From CAYJHC01 sp964369465 (lineage in GTDB: Bacteria; Bacillota; Clostridia; Peptostreptococcales; Anaerovoracaceae): 64,000 nt of DNA. Under the pieces are notes generated by a model. That model was not told the DNA's origin, made no database searches, and saw only the letters and a program-made list of their open reading frames with translations. Shown piece by piece: positions 42,921 through 51,887 of the stretch (position 1 is its first letter; each line of letters starts with the position of its first letter). The stretch is from contig CAYJEX010000001.1 in the NCBI GenBank assembly GCA_964369465.1, forward strand, positions 92,874-156,873, read 5' to 3'. The translations under genes were made by a program, and so were the position numbers.

Positions 42921-45443
42921 ATGACACAAAACAATCTGTTCGAAGATCAAAGAATGATTCAACATGAGATACACACAGAGATGAAAAAGTCTTATATTGA
43001 TTATGCAATGAGCGTAATTGTAGGAAGAGCACTTCCTGATGTAAGAGATGGACTAAAGCCTGTACATAGAAGAATATTATATGGTTTGAGTGAGTTAGGA
43101 TTAACTCCAGAAAAGCCACACAAAAAATCCGCGCGTATTGTCGGTGAAGTAATGGGTAAGTACCACCCACATGGAGATAGTTCAATATATGACGCCATGG
43201 TTAGAATGGCACAAGAGTTTTCAATTAGATACATGTTGGTGGATGGCCATGGAAATTTCGGTTCTGTAGATGGAGACGGAGCTGCGGCAATGAGATATAC
43301 GGAAGCCAAAATGACTCCACTAGCGTTGGAATTGTTAAGAGATATTGAAAAAGAAACTGTTGATTTTGTTCCTAATTTTGATGAAGAAGAAAAAGAACCG
43401 GCAGTGCTTCCTTCAAGATTCCCGAATCTTCTCGTAAATGGTTCAAACGGAATTGCAGTTGGAATGGCTACGTCTATTCCTCCACATAATTTAAAAGAAG
43501 TTATTAATGCTACTATTATGTTGATTGATAACAAGGAAGCTACAATAGAAGATCTAATAAAAGTTGTTAAAGGGCCAGACTTTCCTACAGGAGGAAGTAT
43601 TCAAGGTAAAGCAGGATTAAAGCAAGCTTACCGAACGGGACAGGGCAAAGTTGTAGTAAGAGCAAAAGCAGAAATTGAAATAACTAAAAAGGACAGGTCG
43701 CAAATTGTTATATCAGAAATTCCATATCAGGTCAATAAGGCACGAGTAATTGAAAAAATAGCCGAACTTGCTAAGGAAAAGAAAATTGATGGAATAACAG
43801 CAATTAGAGACGAATCCAACAGAGATGGAATGAGGATTGTAATCGAACTAAGAAAAGATGCAAATCCTCAGATTGTATTGAATAGAATATATAAGCATAC
43901 GCAGATGCAAGATAGTTACAGCATGATAATGTTAGCTTTAGTTGATGGCCAACCAAAAATACTTAATTTGCATGAAATACTATTTGAGTATCTAAAACAT
44001 CAGAAAACCGTTGTGACAAGAAGAACTCAATTTGATTTGGCAAAAGCGGAAGCGAGAGCACATATTTTAGAGGGATACAGAATAGCATTGGACAGCATTG
44101 ATGAAGTAATAAAAACTATCAGAGCCAGTTATAATGATGGTAAACAAAAACTAATGGAAAAGTTTGGGCTTTCCGAAATTCAAGCACAAGCAATACTTGA
44201 TATGAGGCTTGCGAGATTACAAGGCCTAGAAAGAGAAAAAATTGAAGATGAATACAAGCAACTTCAATTGAAAATTGCATATTTTAGAGAACTTCTAGCG
44301 GATGAAAATAAATTGATGGCTGTAATAAAAGAAGAACTAGAAGTTGTTAGAGACAAATACGGAGATGCAAGAAGAACGAAAATAGATTCAGATGAAGGTG
44401 AATTTGATGAGGAAGATTTAATCGAAGAAGGAAAAGTTGCAATAACACTTACACATTTGGGATATATCAAGAGGCTGCCTGCTGATACGTATAAAGCGCA
44501 AAAGAGGGGTGGAAGAGGAGTCACAGGTGTTACTACAAGAGAGAATGATTTTGTTAGCAGCTTAATAATGACTTCTACACATGATTATATATTGTTCTTT
44601 ACAAGTTTAGGAAAAGCTCACAAAATGAAGGCATACGAAATACCAGAGGCAACTAGAACTGCAAAAGGTACCCCGGCTGTGAATTTCTTGAACTTATTAC
44701 AAAGAGAAAGAATTACAGCAACAATGCCAATTAAAAATTTTGCTGAAGATCAATTTTTAATTGCAGTCACAAAAAATGGAACAATAAAGAAGACTCCATT
44801 ATCAAGCTTTGACACAAATAGAAAAACAGGGCTGCTAGCGATAAACTTAAAAGAAGATGATGAATTAATAGGAATTAAACAAACTAGTGGTAATGATATA
44901 GTTATCATCGTGACAAAACATGGAAAATGTATATCGTTTTCTGAAGAAGATGTGAGACCAATGGGAAGAATTGCCGCAGGAGTGAGAGGAATTAAACTAG
45001 AAGGAGATGACGAAGTAGTGGCAATGGAGTTGGCACAACCAGAAGAAGAATTGCTAGTTGTTACAAAAAATGGATATGGAAAAAGAACACCAGCTAAGGA
45101 TTATAAGGTTCAAGTGAGAGGTGGTAAAGGAATGCTCACTTATGACAAGAAAAAATTTAACAAAACTGGAGAACTAATAGGAGCTATGGTTGTTAGAGAT
45201 GATGATGAGATTTTGATGATTAATTCCAATGGTGTAATTATTAGAATAAAAGCCTCCGATGTATCAAAACAGGGAAGAGCAACTCAAGGGGTGAAAATAA
45301 TGAAAGTTTCAGATGAAACAGAAATAATTTCACTTGCAAAAGCCTATAGAGAGGAAGGTGAGGATATTGATTCTGAAATAAAAACGCAAAGTCAAGATCC
45401 AGTTGAGGGAAAAGAAGAAAGTCAAATGAAAATTGATGAATAG
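42921..45443 (+). CDS. gyrA: DNA gyrase subunit A
   Basis: Cleavage-rejoining subunit of gyrase, 840 residues. The catalytic Tyr is in AAAMRYTEAKM. The quinolone-resistance region reads YHPHGDSSIYDAMVRMAQ, with the usual Ser and Asp in place. The C-terminal pinwheel has the GyrA box KRGGRGVTG. An acidic Glu/Asp-rich tail ends the protein. It follows gyrB, and an RsbW-like gene starts 20 bp after its stop. Confidence 0.96.
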   Translation: MTQNNLFEDQRMIQHEIHTEMKKSYIDYAMSVIVGRALPDVRDGLKPVHRRILYGLSELGLTPEKPHKKSARIVGEVMGKYHPHGDSSIYDAMVRMAQEFSIRYMLVDGHGNFGSVDGDGAAAMRYTEAKMTPLALELLRDIEKETVDFVPNFDEEEKEPAVLPSRFPNLLVNGSNGIAVGMATSIPPHNLKEVINATIMLIDNKEATIEDLIKVVKGPDFPTGGSIQGKAGLKQAYRTGQGKVVVRAKAEIEITKKDRSQIVISEIPYQVNKARVIEKIAELAKEKKIDGITAIRDESNRDGMRIVIELRKDANPQIVLNRIYKHTQMQDSYSMIMLALVDGQPKILNLHEILFEYLKHQKTVVTRRTQFDLAKAEARAHILEGYRIALDSIDEVIKTIRASYNDGKQKLMEKFGLSEIQAQAILDMRLARLQGLEREKIEDEYKQLQLKIAYFRELLADENKLMAVIKEELEVVRDKYGDARRTKIDSDEGEFDEEDLIEEGKVAITLTHLGYIKRLPADTYKAQKRGGRGVTGVTTRENDFVSSLIMTSTHDYILFFTSLGKAHKMKAYEIPEATRTAKGTPAVNFLNLLQRERITATMPIKNFAEDQFLIAVTKNGTIKKTPLSSFDTNRKTGLLAINLKEDDELIGIKQTSGNDIVIIVTKHGKCISFSEEDVRPMGRIAAGVRGIKLEGDDEVVAMELAQPEEELLVVTKNGYGKRTPAKDYKVQVRGGKGMLTYDKKKFNKTGELIGAMVVRDDDEILMINSNGVIIRIKASDVSKQGRATQGVKIMKVSDETEIISLAKAYREEGEDIDSEIKTQSQDPVEGKEESQMKIDE

Positions 45444-45463
45444 AAATCTGAAAGGAAAAAGAG

Positions 45464-45865
45464 TTGGAAGGGATTTTAAAAATAATTTTATCAGGGAAAC
45501 CAGATTATATTGATGTTGTAAAAATGTCGATAGGAACAATGGCAAGCAAGCTAGGATTTGATGTAGAGAAAATAGAAGAAATAGAGATGGCAGTAGCAGA
45601 AAGTTGCAAGCTTCTAGTATGTCACGAAAGCGATTGTTGGTGTGCTGAATACGTTGTTGAGTGTTTTTATGAAAAAAAGACATTGACGATAGTAATGCAA
45701 GACTCGGATAAGGGGCAAATTGATAAAGATGGGAAGAAATGCTGTAAAGATTGTCCTAATGAAGGAGAATTAGGAGCATATGTAGCGGAGAGTTTAGTGG
45801 ATTCATTCCAATTGCTAAAATTAGCAAATGGAAAGCAGAAGATTATTATTAGCAAGGATTTATAA
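45464..45865 (+). CDS. RsbW/SpoIIAB-like anti-sigma protein, degenerate and Cys-rich
   Basis: The 133-residue protein (TTG start, AAAGGA seven bases upstream) has the GHKL fold of anti-sigma kinases: DYIDVVKMSIGTMASKLGF, MAVAESCKLLV and GELGAYVAESLVDSFQL. The N-box Asn that holds magnesium in RsbW (EACTNA) is replaced: Glu46 is kept but position 50 is Leu. Eight Cys (48, 53, 58, 60, 67, 93, 94, 97) suggest a metal or redox site. It ends 3 bp before a SigB/SigF-type sigma factor gene, so it probably holds that factor inactive. It may do so without ATP-dependent kinase activity. No RsbV-type antagonist is nearby. Confidence 0.75.
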   Translation: MEGILKIILSGKPDYIDVVKMSIGTMASKLGFDVEKIEEIEMAVAESCKLLVCHESDCWCAEYVVECFYEKKTLTIVMQDSDKGQIDKDGKKCCKDCPNEGELGAYVAESLVDSFQLLKLANGKQKIIISKDL

Positions 45866-45868
45866 ATA

Positions 45869-46630
45869 ATGGTTGCAGAAGAAAACAAAAACTGGAAGGA
45901 ACAAGAGGCGCTTTTTAAAAAATTCCAAAATACTAGAGATGAAAAACTGAGAAATGACCTTGTAGAAAAAAACTTGTACATGGTTGATATTCTAGTAAGA
46001 AAATATTTGGGAAAAGGAATTGAGGCGGACGATCTATACCAAGTTGGTTCGTTGGCACTTGTAAAAGCGGTAGACAGATTTGATCCTAGCAAAGGATATA
46101 CTTTTGCTAGTTTTGCTACGCCTACAATACTTGGCGAAATTAAAAAACATTTTAGAGATAAGGGCTGGGCTATAAAAGTGCCAAGAAGGTTAAAGGAAAT
46201 AGCCGCATCTGTTTCAAAGGCCAGAGATTCATTAACAAATGAGCTTGGAAGGATGCCAAATACAAGTGAAATTGCTGAATATATAGGTGTGACAGAAAAA
46301 GATGTTCTTATGGGAATGGAAGCTTCCATGGCATATTCGACATTTTCAATAAACCAAACATATGATGAAGACGGAGAAGAAAGTGGAGGATTAGTTTACG
46401 AAAAATACTTAAAAGAGGAAAGAGATCCGATAAAAGATATGGAAAAAAGAGAGCTGATTTCACTTGTAATTAAAGGCTTGAGTGAAACAAATAAGTATAT
46501 ATTCAAAAAACGATTTATCGAAGGAAAAAGTCAGGCGGAAATCGCCAGAACATTAGAAATTTCACAAATGTCTGTTTCGAGAGCAGAAAAAATAATTAGA
46601 AAAGAATTTGAAAAACAAATGGCAATTTAG
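45869..46630 (+). CDS. SigB/SigF/SigG-family RNA polymerase sigma factor
   Basis: A 253-residue sigma-70 family member with regions 2, 3 and 4. Region 2 has EADDLYQVGSLALVKAVDRFDPSKGYTF and then ASFATPTILGEIKKHFRDKG. Region 3 begins WAIKVPRRLKE. Region 4 ends with a helix-turn-helix, GKSQAEIARTLEISQMSVSRAEK. This matches the general-stress and forespore group. It sits 3 bp after the RsbW-like gene in the gyrBA transcription unit. Stress response is more likely than sporulation, as no other sporulation gene is seen here. Confidence 0.88.
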   Translation: MVAEENKNWKEQEALFKKFQNTRDEKLRNDLVEKNLYMVDILVRKYLGKGIEADDLYQVGSLALVKAVDRFDPSKGYTFASFATPTILGEIKKHFRDKGWAIKVPRRLKEIAASVSKARDSLTNELGRMPNTSEIAEYIGVTEKDVLMGMEASMAYSTFSINQTYDEDGEESGGLVYEKYLKEERDPIKDMEKRELISLVIKGLSETNKYIFKKRFIEGKSQAEIARTLEISQMSVSRAEKIIRKEFEKQMAI

Positions 46631-46708
46631 AAAAACATAAGTGCATAAATAAGACACAAGGATTGATAGCGCAGAACATCTAATAAAATATAAGAGGGAA
46701 AATGAATT

Positions 46709-47701
46709 ATGGAAGAAAAGAAGAAAAGAGTTTTTTCGGGGGTTCAACCTACAGGAAACATTCATATAGGAAATTATCTAGGAGCCTTAAAGCAATTTGT
46801 TGAGCTGCAAGATGAAAATGAATGTATATATTGTATTGTGGATTTACATTCAATAACTATGCCACAAAATCCCAAAGAACTAAAAGAAAATATTAGGAAA
46901 GTTGCGGCGCTATATATGGCTGTTGGAATTGATCCTAAAAAATCAATAATTTTTGTACAGTCAGATGTTTCTGGACATGCGGAATTATCATGGATGCTTA
47001 CGTGCAACTCGTATACTGGTGAGCTCTCCCGAATGACACAGTTTAAAGATAAAAGTAAAGGGAATGAATCTGCAGGGACAGGACTTTTTACATATCCTGT
47101 TCTTATGGCGGCAGATATTCTTTTGTATGATACGGAAATAGTTCCTGTTGGCAATGATCAAAAGCAACACATAGAACTTTGCAGAGATATCGCAAATAGG
47201 GTAAATAATAATTACAAAAAAACTTTTGTCGTTCCAGAGGGAAGATTTCTGAAAGCGGGAGCTAGAATTATGGCGCTAGATGATCCAATGAAAAAAATGA
47301 GCAAAAGTGCAGAAAACGAATATAGCAGAATATCTTTATTGGATTCTGATAGTAAAATAAAAAAAGCAATAATGAGAGCAACTACAGATTCCGAAGGAGT
47401 TATTAAGTATGATTTAGAAAATAAGGCAGGAATTTCCAATTTACTAAATATACATAGCGCATTCTCAGGAAGAGATACTTTGGAAATAGAAAAAGAGTAT
47501 ACTGGTAGAGGATATGGAGATTTTAAAAAAGACTTAGTTGAAATAACAGTAGAAACATTGGACCCAATAAGAAAAAAATACGAAGAAATAATATCCTCGC
47601 CTGACCTAGATAGCATTTTGAAAGATGGAGCGGAAAGAGCAAATGTTATCGCAGAAAAGGTTGTGAATCGATGTAAAAACACACTTGGACTAGGTAGATA
47701 A
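46709..47701 (+). CDS. trpS: Tryptophanyl-tRNA synthetase
   Basis: Class I synthetase of 330 residues. The start reads FSGVQPTGNIHIGNYLGALKQF, including the HIGH-type motif. MAADILLYDTEIVPVGNDQKQHIELCRDIA is shared by bacterial TrpRS, and KKMSKSAENE is the KMSKS loop. The length is standard. Confidence 0.95.
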   Translation: MEEKKKRVFSGVQPTGNIHIGNYLGALKQFVELQDENECIYCIVDLHSITMPQNPKELKENIRKVAALYMAVGIDPKKSIIFVQSDVSGHAELSWMLTCNSYTGELSRMTQFKDKSKGNESAGTGLFTYPVLMAADILLYDTEIVPVGNDQKQHIELCRDIANRVNNNYKKTFVVPEGRFLKAGARIMALDDPMKKMSKSAENEYSRISLLDSDSKIKKAIMRATTDSEGVIKYDLENKAGISNLLNIHSAFSGRDTLEIEKEYTGRGYGDFKKDLVEITVETLDPIRKKYEEIISSPDLDSILKDGAERANVIAEKVVNRCKNTLGLGR

Positions 47702-47857
47702 TTTATCTGATGAATCAAAGGCTTTGCCATTATATAAAATCACAAAATAAACGGAAAGATTCAGTAGCGCCACTTAAAACAGGTCAATTAATAAGTTGTT
47801 AAAGAATATATGCTATAAAATAGCAATAACACATGCTATGCATAATAAGGAATAAAT

Positions 47858-48811
47858 ATGAGGGACACCTTCAATAGGGAAATAGAATATTTAAGAATTT
47901 CAGTAACAGAATTATGCAACTTAAGATGTGCATATTGCATGTCTGAAGAAGGCGTTTTTAAAAAACAACATGATGAAATGCTTAGGAACGAAGAAATAGT
48001 TGACGTAGTAAAATGTGCTGCAAAGCTGGGAATAAGAAAGGTTCGAATAACAGGAGGGGAACCCCTAGTAAAAAAAGGAATAATAGAGTTGTGCAGAGAT
48101 ATCAAAAAAATAAAAGGAATTGATGAGCTGTGTATAACTACAAATGGAATTTTGTTAAAGGAAATGGCAAGGCCACTAAAAGAAGCTGGTGTGAATAGAA
48201 TTAACTTAAGCATAGACACTATGAAAGAGGATAGATACAAAAGAATTACTAGATCGGGAGAATTAACATCACTTGCAGAAAGTTGTAGAGAGCTTAGAAA
48301 AGTAGAATTTGATAAAATAAAAATAAATGTTGTTTTGATAAAAGGCTTTAACGATGATGAAATCAAAGATTTCGTCGAAATAACGCAAAATGAAGATGTT
48401 GAAGTCAGGTTTATTGAACTCATGCCAATAGGGGAAAATCTGAATTTTGACCTAGGCACATATATGCCATGCGAAGAGGTTTTGAAAATTGTTCCCGAAT
48501 TAACAACGAATGAGAACTTTTCTGGAGTAGCGGATTTATACTCGTTGCCTAATGCAAAAGGAAAAGTGGGGCTTATTAAACCAATTAGCTGTGAGTTCTG
48601 TGACACGTGTAATAAAATTAGAATTACTGCAGACGGAAAAATAAAACCATGCCTTCACATGAAAAAAGAATATAATATTAAAGGTTTAAACACTAAAGAA
48701 ATTGAAGAAATGCTTATAAAAACAATTAAAGAAAAACCAAAAAGAAGAGAAAAACTAGGAGATGGACATAAAAGCCGCGCAGGGAGATATATGAACCAAA
48801 TTGGAGGATGA
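47858..48811 (+). CDS. moaA: GTP 3',8-cyclase MoaA
   Basis: Radical SAM enzyme for the first step of molybdopterin synthesis. The 317 residues have the N-terminal cluster motif CNLRCAYC near residue 24 and GGEPLVKKGIIELC. The second Fe-S site is at the C-terminus (CEFCDTCNKIRITADGKIKPC). The protein ends with the required Gly-Gly (MNQIGG). It starts a run of moaA, moaC, mogA and a MOSC gene and would supply cofactor to the MOP enzyme 33 kb away. Confidence 0.95.
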   Translation: MRDTFNREIEYLRISVTELCNLRCAYCMSEEGVFKKQHDEMLRNEEIVDVVKCAAKLGIRKVRITGGEPLVKKGIIELCRDIKKIKGIDELCITTNGILLKEMARPLKEAGVNRINLSIDTMKEDRYKRITRSGELTSLAESCRELRKVEFDKIKINVVLIKGFNDDEIKDFVEITQNEDVEVRFIELMPIGENLNFDLGTYMPCEEVLKIVPELTTNENFSGVADLYSLPNAKGKVGLIKPISCEFCDTCNKIRITADGKIKPCLHMKKEYNIKGLNTKEIEEMLIKTIKEKPKRREKLGDGHKSRAGRYMNQIGG

Positions 48812-48828
48812 TTATTAAGGAGAAAAGA

Positions 48829-49323
48829 ATGGATAAATTAACTCACTTCAATTCTGCAGGTAGAGCAAGAATGGTAGATGTAACAGAAAAAAAAGAAACA
48901 AAGAGAATTGCTATTGCCAAAGGTAAGGTTATTTTGAAAAAGGAAACTTTTGAAAGAATAAAAGAAGGAGGAATAAAAAAGGGAGATGTTCTTGGGACGG
49001 CACAAATTGCAGGTGTGATGGCGGCAAAAAAAACATTTGAGCTAATCCCTATGTGTCATCCGATTTTTATTGAGGCTGTAGATATCAACTTTGAGCTTTC
49101 AGAAAATGATGAAAAAAAGGAATATGTTATCGAAATAGAAGCAAGTGTAAAATGCACAGGGCCTACAGGTGTAGAAATGGAGGCACTTACAGCGGTATCA
49201 GTTTCGGCGCTTACAATTTATGATATGTGTAAGGCTATTCAAAAAGATATAATAATTGGCGAAATATACTTAGAAAAGAAATGCGGAGGCAAAAGCGGAG
49301 AATATAATATAAATCGAGGATAA
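48829..49323 (+). CDS. moaC: Cyclic pyranopterin monophosphate synthase MoaC
   Basis: Second enzyme of molybdopterin synthesis. The start at 48829 follows AAGGAG and gives 164 residues beginning DKLTHFNSAGRARMVDVTEK. LIPMCHPI, CTGPTGVEMEALTAVSVSALTIYDMCKA and the final KKCGGKSGEY carry the active-site residues. The earlier in-frame ATG at 48808 touches its own GGAGG and is not used. It begins 17 bp after moaA. Confidence 0.95.
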   Translation: MDKLTHFNSAGRARMVDVTEKKETKRIAIAKGKVILKKETFERIKEGGIKKGDVLGTAQIAGVMAAKKTFELIPMCHPIFIEAVDINFELSENDEKKEYVIEIEASVKCTGPTGVEMEALTAVSVSALTIYDMCKAIQKDIIIGEIYLEKKCGGKSGEYNINRG

Positions 49324-49396
49324 AGAGTTAACGTGTTTGTGCGATTAGCCTGTACTGTGGTTGTAATAGTAAATTAAGAGAAGATGAAGAGTAAAT

Positions 49397-49906
49397 ATGA
49401 AGAATAAATATGAAGCAGCAGTAATTACTGTAAGTGATAAAGGATATACAGGAGAAAGAGAAGATTTAAGTGGACCAACTCTTGTAAAAAAACTTGAAGA
49501 AGAGGGCTGGAAAGTACAATATACTGCAATTGTTCCCGATGAAAAAGAAATGATACAAAGCGAAATATTAAAATCCGTTGATGAAAAAGATATTTCGCTA
49601 GTTTTAACTACAGGAGGGACAGGTTTTTCTCCAAGAGATATAACTCCGGAAGCGGTAAAAGAAATTTTTGAAAGAGAAGCCCCAGGAATTGCGGAGGTAA
49701 TGCGAGCAGAGAGTATGAGAATTACAAAAAGAGGGATGTTGTCGAGATCAAACTCAGGTATAAGAAAAAACTCATTGATAATAACGTTGCCTGGAAGTCA
49801 AAAGGCGGCGAAAGAATGTTTGGAAGCTGTGTTAGAGCCAATTAAACATGGTATAGATATTCTTAGACAAAATGATAGTGAATGTGGGGCAAGAGAGGAA
49901 AGATAA
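49397..49906 (+). CDS. mogA: Molybdopterin adenylyltransferase (MogA/MoaB type)
   Basis: Adenylates molybdopterin before metal insertion. The 169 residues include AAVITVSDKGYTGEREDLSG, LVLTTGGTGFSPRDITPEA and the substrate loop RITKRGMLSRSNSGIRKNSLIITLPGS. The fold and length match MogA/MoaB. The MOSC gene starts 2 bp after it. MoeA, MoaD, MoaE and molybdate transport genes are not in the window. Confidence 0.92.
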   Translation: MKNKYEAAVITVSDKGYTGEREDLSGPTLVKKLEEEGWKVQYTAIVPDEKEMIQSEILKSVDEKDISLVLTTGGTGFSPRDITPEAVKEIFEREAPGIAEVMRAESMRITKRGMLSRSNSGIRKNSLIITLPGSQKAAKECLEAVLEPIKHGIDILRQNDSECGAREER

Positions 49907-49907
49907 C

Positions 49908-50360
49908 ATGGAAAAAGTCTCGAATAAGGGTAATGTAATTGCAATATGCATTAGTGAAAAAAAAGGCGAGCAAAAAAAAGAAGTAGCAGAAGGCAAATTG
50001 TTAGCAAATCATGGAATAGAAGGAGATGCACATGCAGGTGATTGGCATAGACAAGTAAGCATTCTTGCTAGCGAGAGTGTTTCAAAGTTACAAAAAAATA
50101 TAGATTTTAAACTGAAACATGGTGATTTTGCAGAGAATATACTTATAACAGGAATTGAATTGTTTTCTATTCCTATAGGCACAAAAATAAAAATTGGAGA
50201 GGCCCTGTGTGAAGTGACTCAAATCGGGAAGGAGTGTCATCATGGGTGTGCAATTAGAGAGGCTGCAGGAGACTGCGTTATGCCTAGGGAAGGCATCTTT
50301 GTAAAAGTGTTAAGTACAGGAAAAGTAAAGGCTGGGGATAGTGTTGAAATTACAGAATAG
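49908..50360 (+). CDS. MOSC-domain protein
   Basis: A stand-alone MOSC domain of 150 residues. It opens GNVIAICISEKKGEQKKEV and continues GIEGDAHAGDWHRQVSILA and GDFAENILITGIEL. It contains the Cys-bearing IGKECHHGCAIREAAGDCVM and PREGIFVKVLSTG. MOSC domains handle sulfur or bind molybdenum cofactor. The start at 49908 follows GAGG; an earlier frame overlapping mogA is rejected. Its position right after mogA points to cofactor sulfuration or carriage, possibly for the MOP enzyme. Confidence 0.88.
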   Translation: MEKVSNKGNVIAICISEKKGEQKKEVAEGKLLANHGIEGDAHAGDWHRQVSILASESVSKLQKNIDFKLKHGDFAENILITGIELFSIPIGTKIKIGEALCEVTQIGKECHHGCAIREAAGDCVMPREGIFVKVLSTGKVKAGDSVEITE

Positions 50361-51144
50361 TTTAAAATTCTGTTCATTTGCAAGTGGAAGCAGTGGCAAT
50401 TGCTATTTAATAAAGAGCGATGACACTGCTCTTCTTGTTGATGCAGGAATAAGTGCAAAAAAAACATTTGAAAGACTAGAAAAAGCAGGACTTGTTAAAG
50501 AAGAAGTTAAGGGATTGCTCCTTACACATGGCCATGATGACCATATTAAAAGCCTTCATACTATTGCAAAAAAAATAAATGAATGTAAAATCTATTGTAC
50601 TTCTAAAACTTGGAAGTGCCTTGATAAATTTGATGATGAAAGTAGAACGGTTATAATTGAAAAAAATTCAGAATTTACTGTAGGAGATATTAGGATAAAG
50701 TCATTTTCTCTTTCGCATGATATTGAAGAAACTGTAGGATACTCTTTTTATAAAGAAGGGAAACAAATAAGCATTGTCACGGATACAGGACATATTAGCG
50801 AGGAAGTATTTGAAGAAATAAAAGAGGCAGATGTACTTATTATTGAAGCAAATCACGAGGTTCAAATTTTGGAAGTAGGACATTACCCATACTTTATAAA
50901 AAGAAGAATATTAAGCGATGTAGGACACTTAAGTAATGAAGCTTGTGGGAAATGCGTTGCAAAAATCGCTTCTGTTAAGGATAAGCATAGAACAGTTTTG
51001 CTTGCGCACTTAAGTAAGGATAATAACACAGACTATCATGCAAGAATAACTGTAGAAAACCACTTGCTTGAAGAAGGGATTAATTTAGAAAAAGACGTAA
51101 CTATTGAAGTTCTGGGAAGAGATGAACCTAGTCAGTTGTTTTAG
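50341..51144 (+). CDS. YycJ/WalJ-like metallo-beta-lactamase-fold hydrolase
   Basis: A 267-residue MBL-fold protein. It begins near FCSFASGSSGNCYLIKSDDTALLVDAGIS and has the metal motif LLTHGHDDHIKSL. Later come VTDTGHISEEVF, EANHEVQIL and LSKDNNT. This is the YycJ type, a 5'-exonuclease family involved in DNA or RNA processing. The start is uncertain: a GTG at 50341 lies within the end of the MOSC gene, and a TTG follows directly. Confidence 0.85.
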   Translation: MLKLQNSLKFCSFASGSSGNCYLIKSDDTALLVDAGISAKKTFERLEKAGLVKEEVKGLLLTHGHDDHIKSLHTIAKKINECKIYCTSKTWKCLDKFDDESRTVIIEKNSEFTVGDIRIKSFSLSHDIEETVGYSFYKEGKQISIVTDTGHISEEVFEEIKEADVLIIEANHEVQILEVGHYPYFIKRRILSDVGHLSNEACGKCVAKIASVKDKHRTVLLAHLSKDNNTDYHARITVENHLLEEGINLEKDVTIEVLGRDEPSQLF

Positions 51145-51190
51145 AATAGTAAATGTAATTTGAAAATGAAGGGAAAGAACATAGCGTAGT

Positions 51191-51640
51191 ATGAATATAA
51201 AGATAATTGCTGTTGGCAAACTCAAAGAAAAGTATTGGAAAGATGCAATAGAAGAATATAAAAAAAGATTAGGTTCGTACTGTAAACTTGAAATAATTGA
51301 AGCAAAAGAAGACCCAAGAGAGCGAGTTGATGTTGAGGAAGATGCAATTTTAGTAAAAATAAAAGAAAGCGATTATGTTGTTACGCTAGAAATAAATGGA
51401 AAGGAACATTCTTCAGAGGAATTTGCAGAGAAACTGAACAACTTGGGCGTAAGTGGAACGAGCGACATAACGTTTGTGATAGGTGGTTCGTGTGGACTGG
51501 GAAAGAAAGTTTTACAAAGAAGAGATATGGCTCTTTCGTTTTCAAAAATGACATTTCCTCATCAAATGATGAGAGTTATTTTACTGGAACAAGTATATAG
51601 GGCGTTTAAAATTAATAAAGGAGAGAAATACCATAAATAA
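51191..51640 (+). CDS. rlmH: 23S rRNA pseudouridine-1915 N3-methyltransferase RlmH
   Basis: SPOUT methyltransferase acting on 70S ribosomes. The 149 residues start MNIKIIAVGKLKEKYWKDAI. The C-terminal knot carries FVIGGSCGLGKKVL, and the end MMRVILLEQVYRAFKINKGEKYHK is diagnostic. It follows the YycJ gene, a common pairing in Firmicutes. Confidence 0.95.
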   Translation: MNIKIIAVGKLKEKYWKDAIEEYKKRLGSYCKLEIIEAKEDPRERVDVEEDAILVKIKESDYVVTLEINGKEHSSEEFAEKLNNLGVSGTSDITFVIGGSCGLGKKVLQRRDMALSFSKMTFPHQMMRVILLEQVYRAFKINKGEKYHK

Positions 51641-51739
51641 TTACGTTGATGTTAAAGTATAGTTTGATTTATGGTGAATTTATAGAACTAAATAACCTAG
51701 AAAATAACAAAAAGTAAACAAGATATAATTGTTTTGTGG

Positions 51740-51884
51740 TATAATTTTAAAATGTGGCTTACAACATAAATCTGTTGCTTTGGTTCAGTTGTTTGCAATA
51801 GAGCAGAAGAAGGCCACAAAATAGTGGCTAGTGTAACCATATTGCTAAGAGGAGGATAAGATATATTTCAGATATATCGAAAGT
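51740..51884 (+). promoter_or_regulatory. Structured nhaA leader, candidate riboswitch
   Basis: A TATAAT (51740-51745) is followed by TGTGGCTT (51753-51760), which can pair over eight positions with AGGCCACA (51811-51818). A smaller CAACA/TGTTG hairpin (51762-51777) lies inside. The same GCCAC (51813-51817) can instead pair with GTGGC at 51824-51828, so two folds exclude each other. A third hairpin, GATATAT/ATATATC (51860-51878), lies between the GGAGG and the start codon. Cation-sensing RNAs are known upstream of nhaA genes; whether this is one cannot be told by eye. Confidence 0.5.
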
Positions 51885-51887
51885 AAA

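Noticed and set aside
47702..47857. Molybdenum cofactor riboswitch ahead of moaA
   Set aside because: The gap was examined for long-range stems and known conserved stretches; only short A/T-rich pairings were found.
47836..48606. 256-codon open frame opposite moaA
   Set aside because: moaA is certain from its two Cys motifs and Gly-Gly end; the reverse frame is a composition effect.
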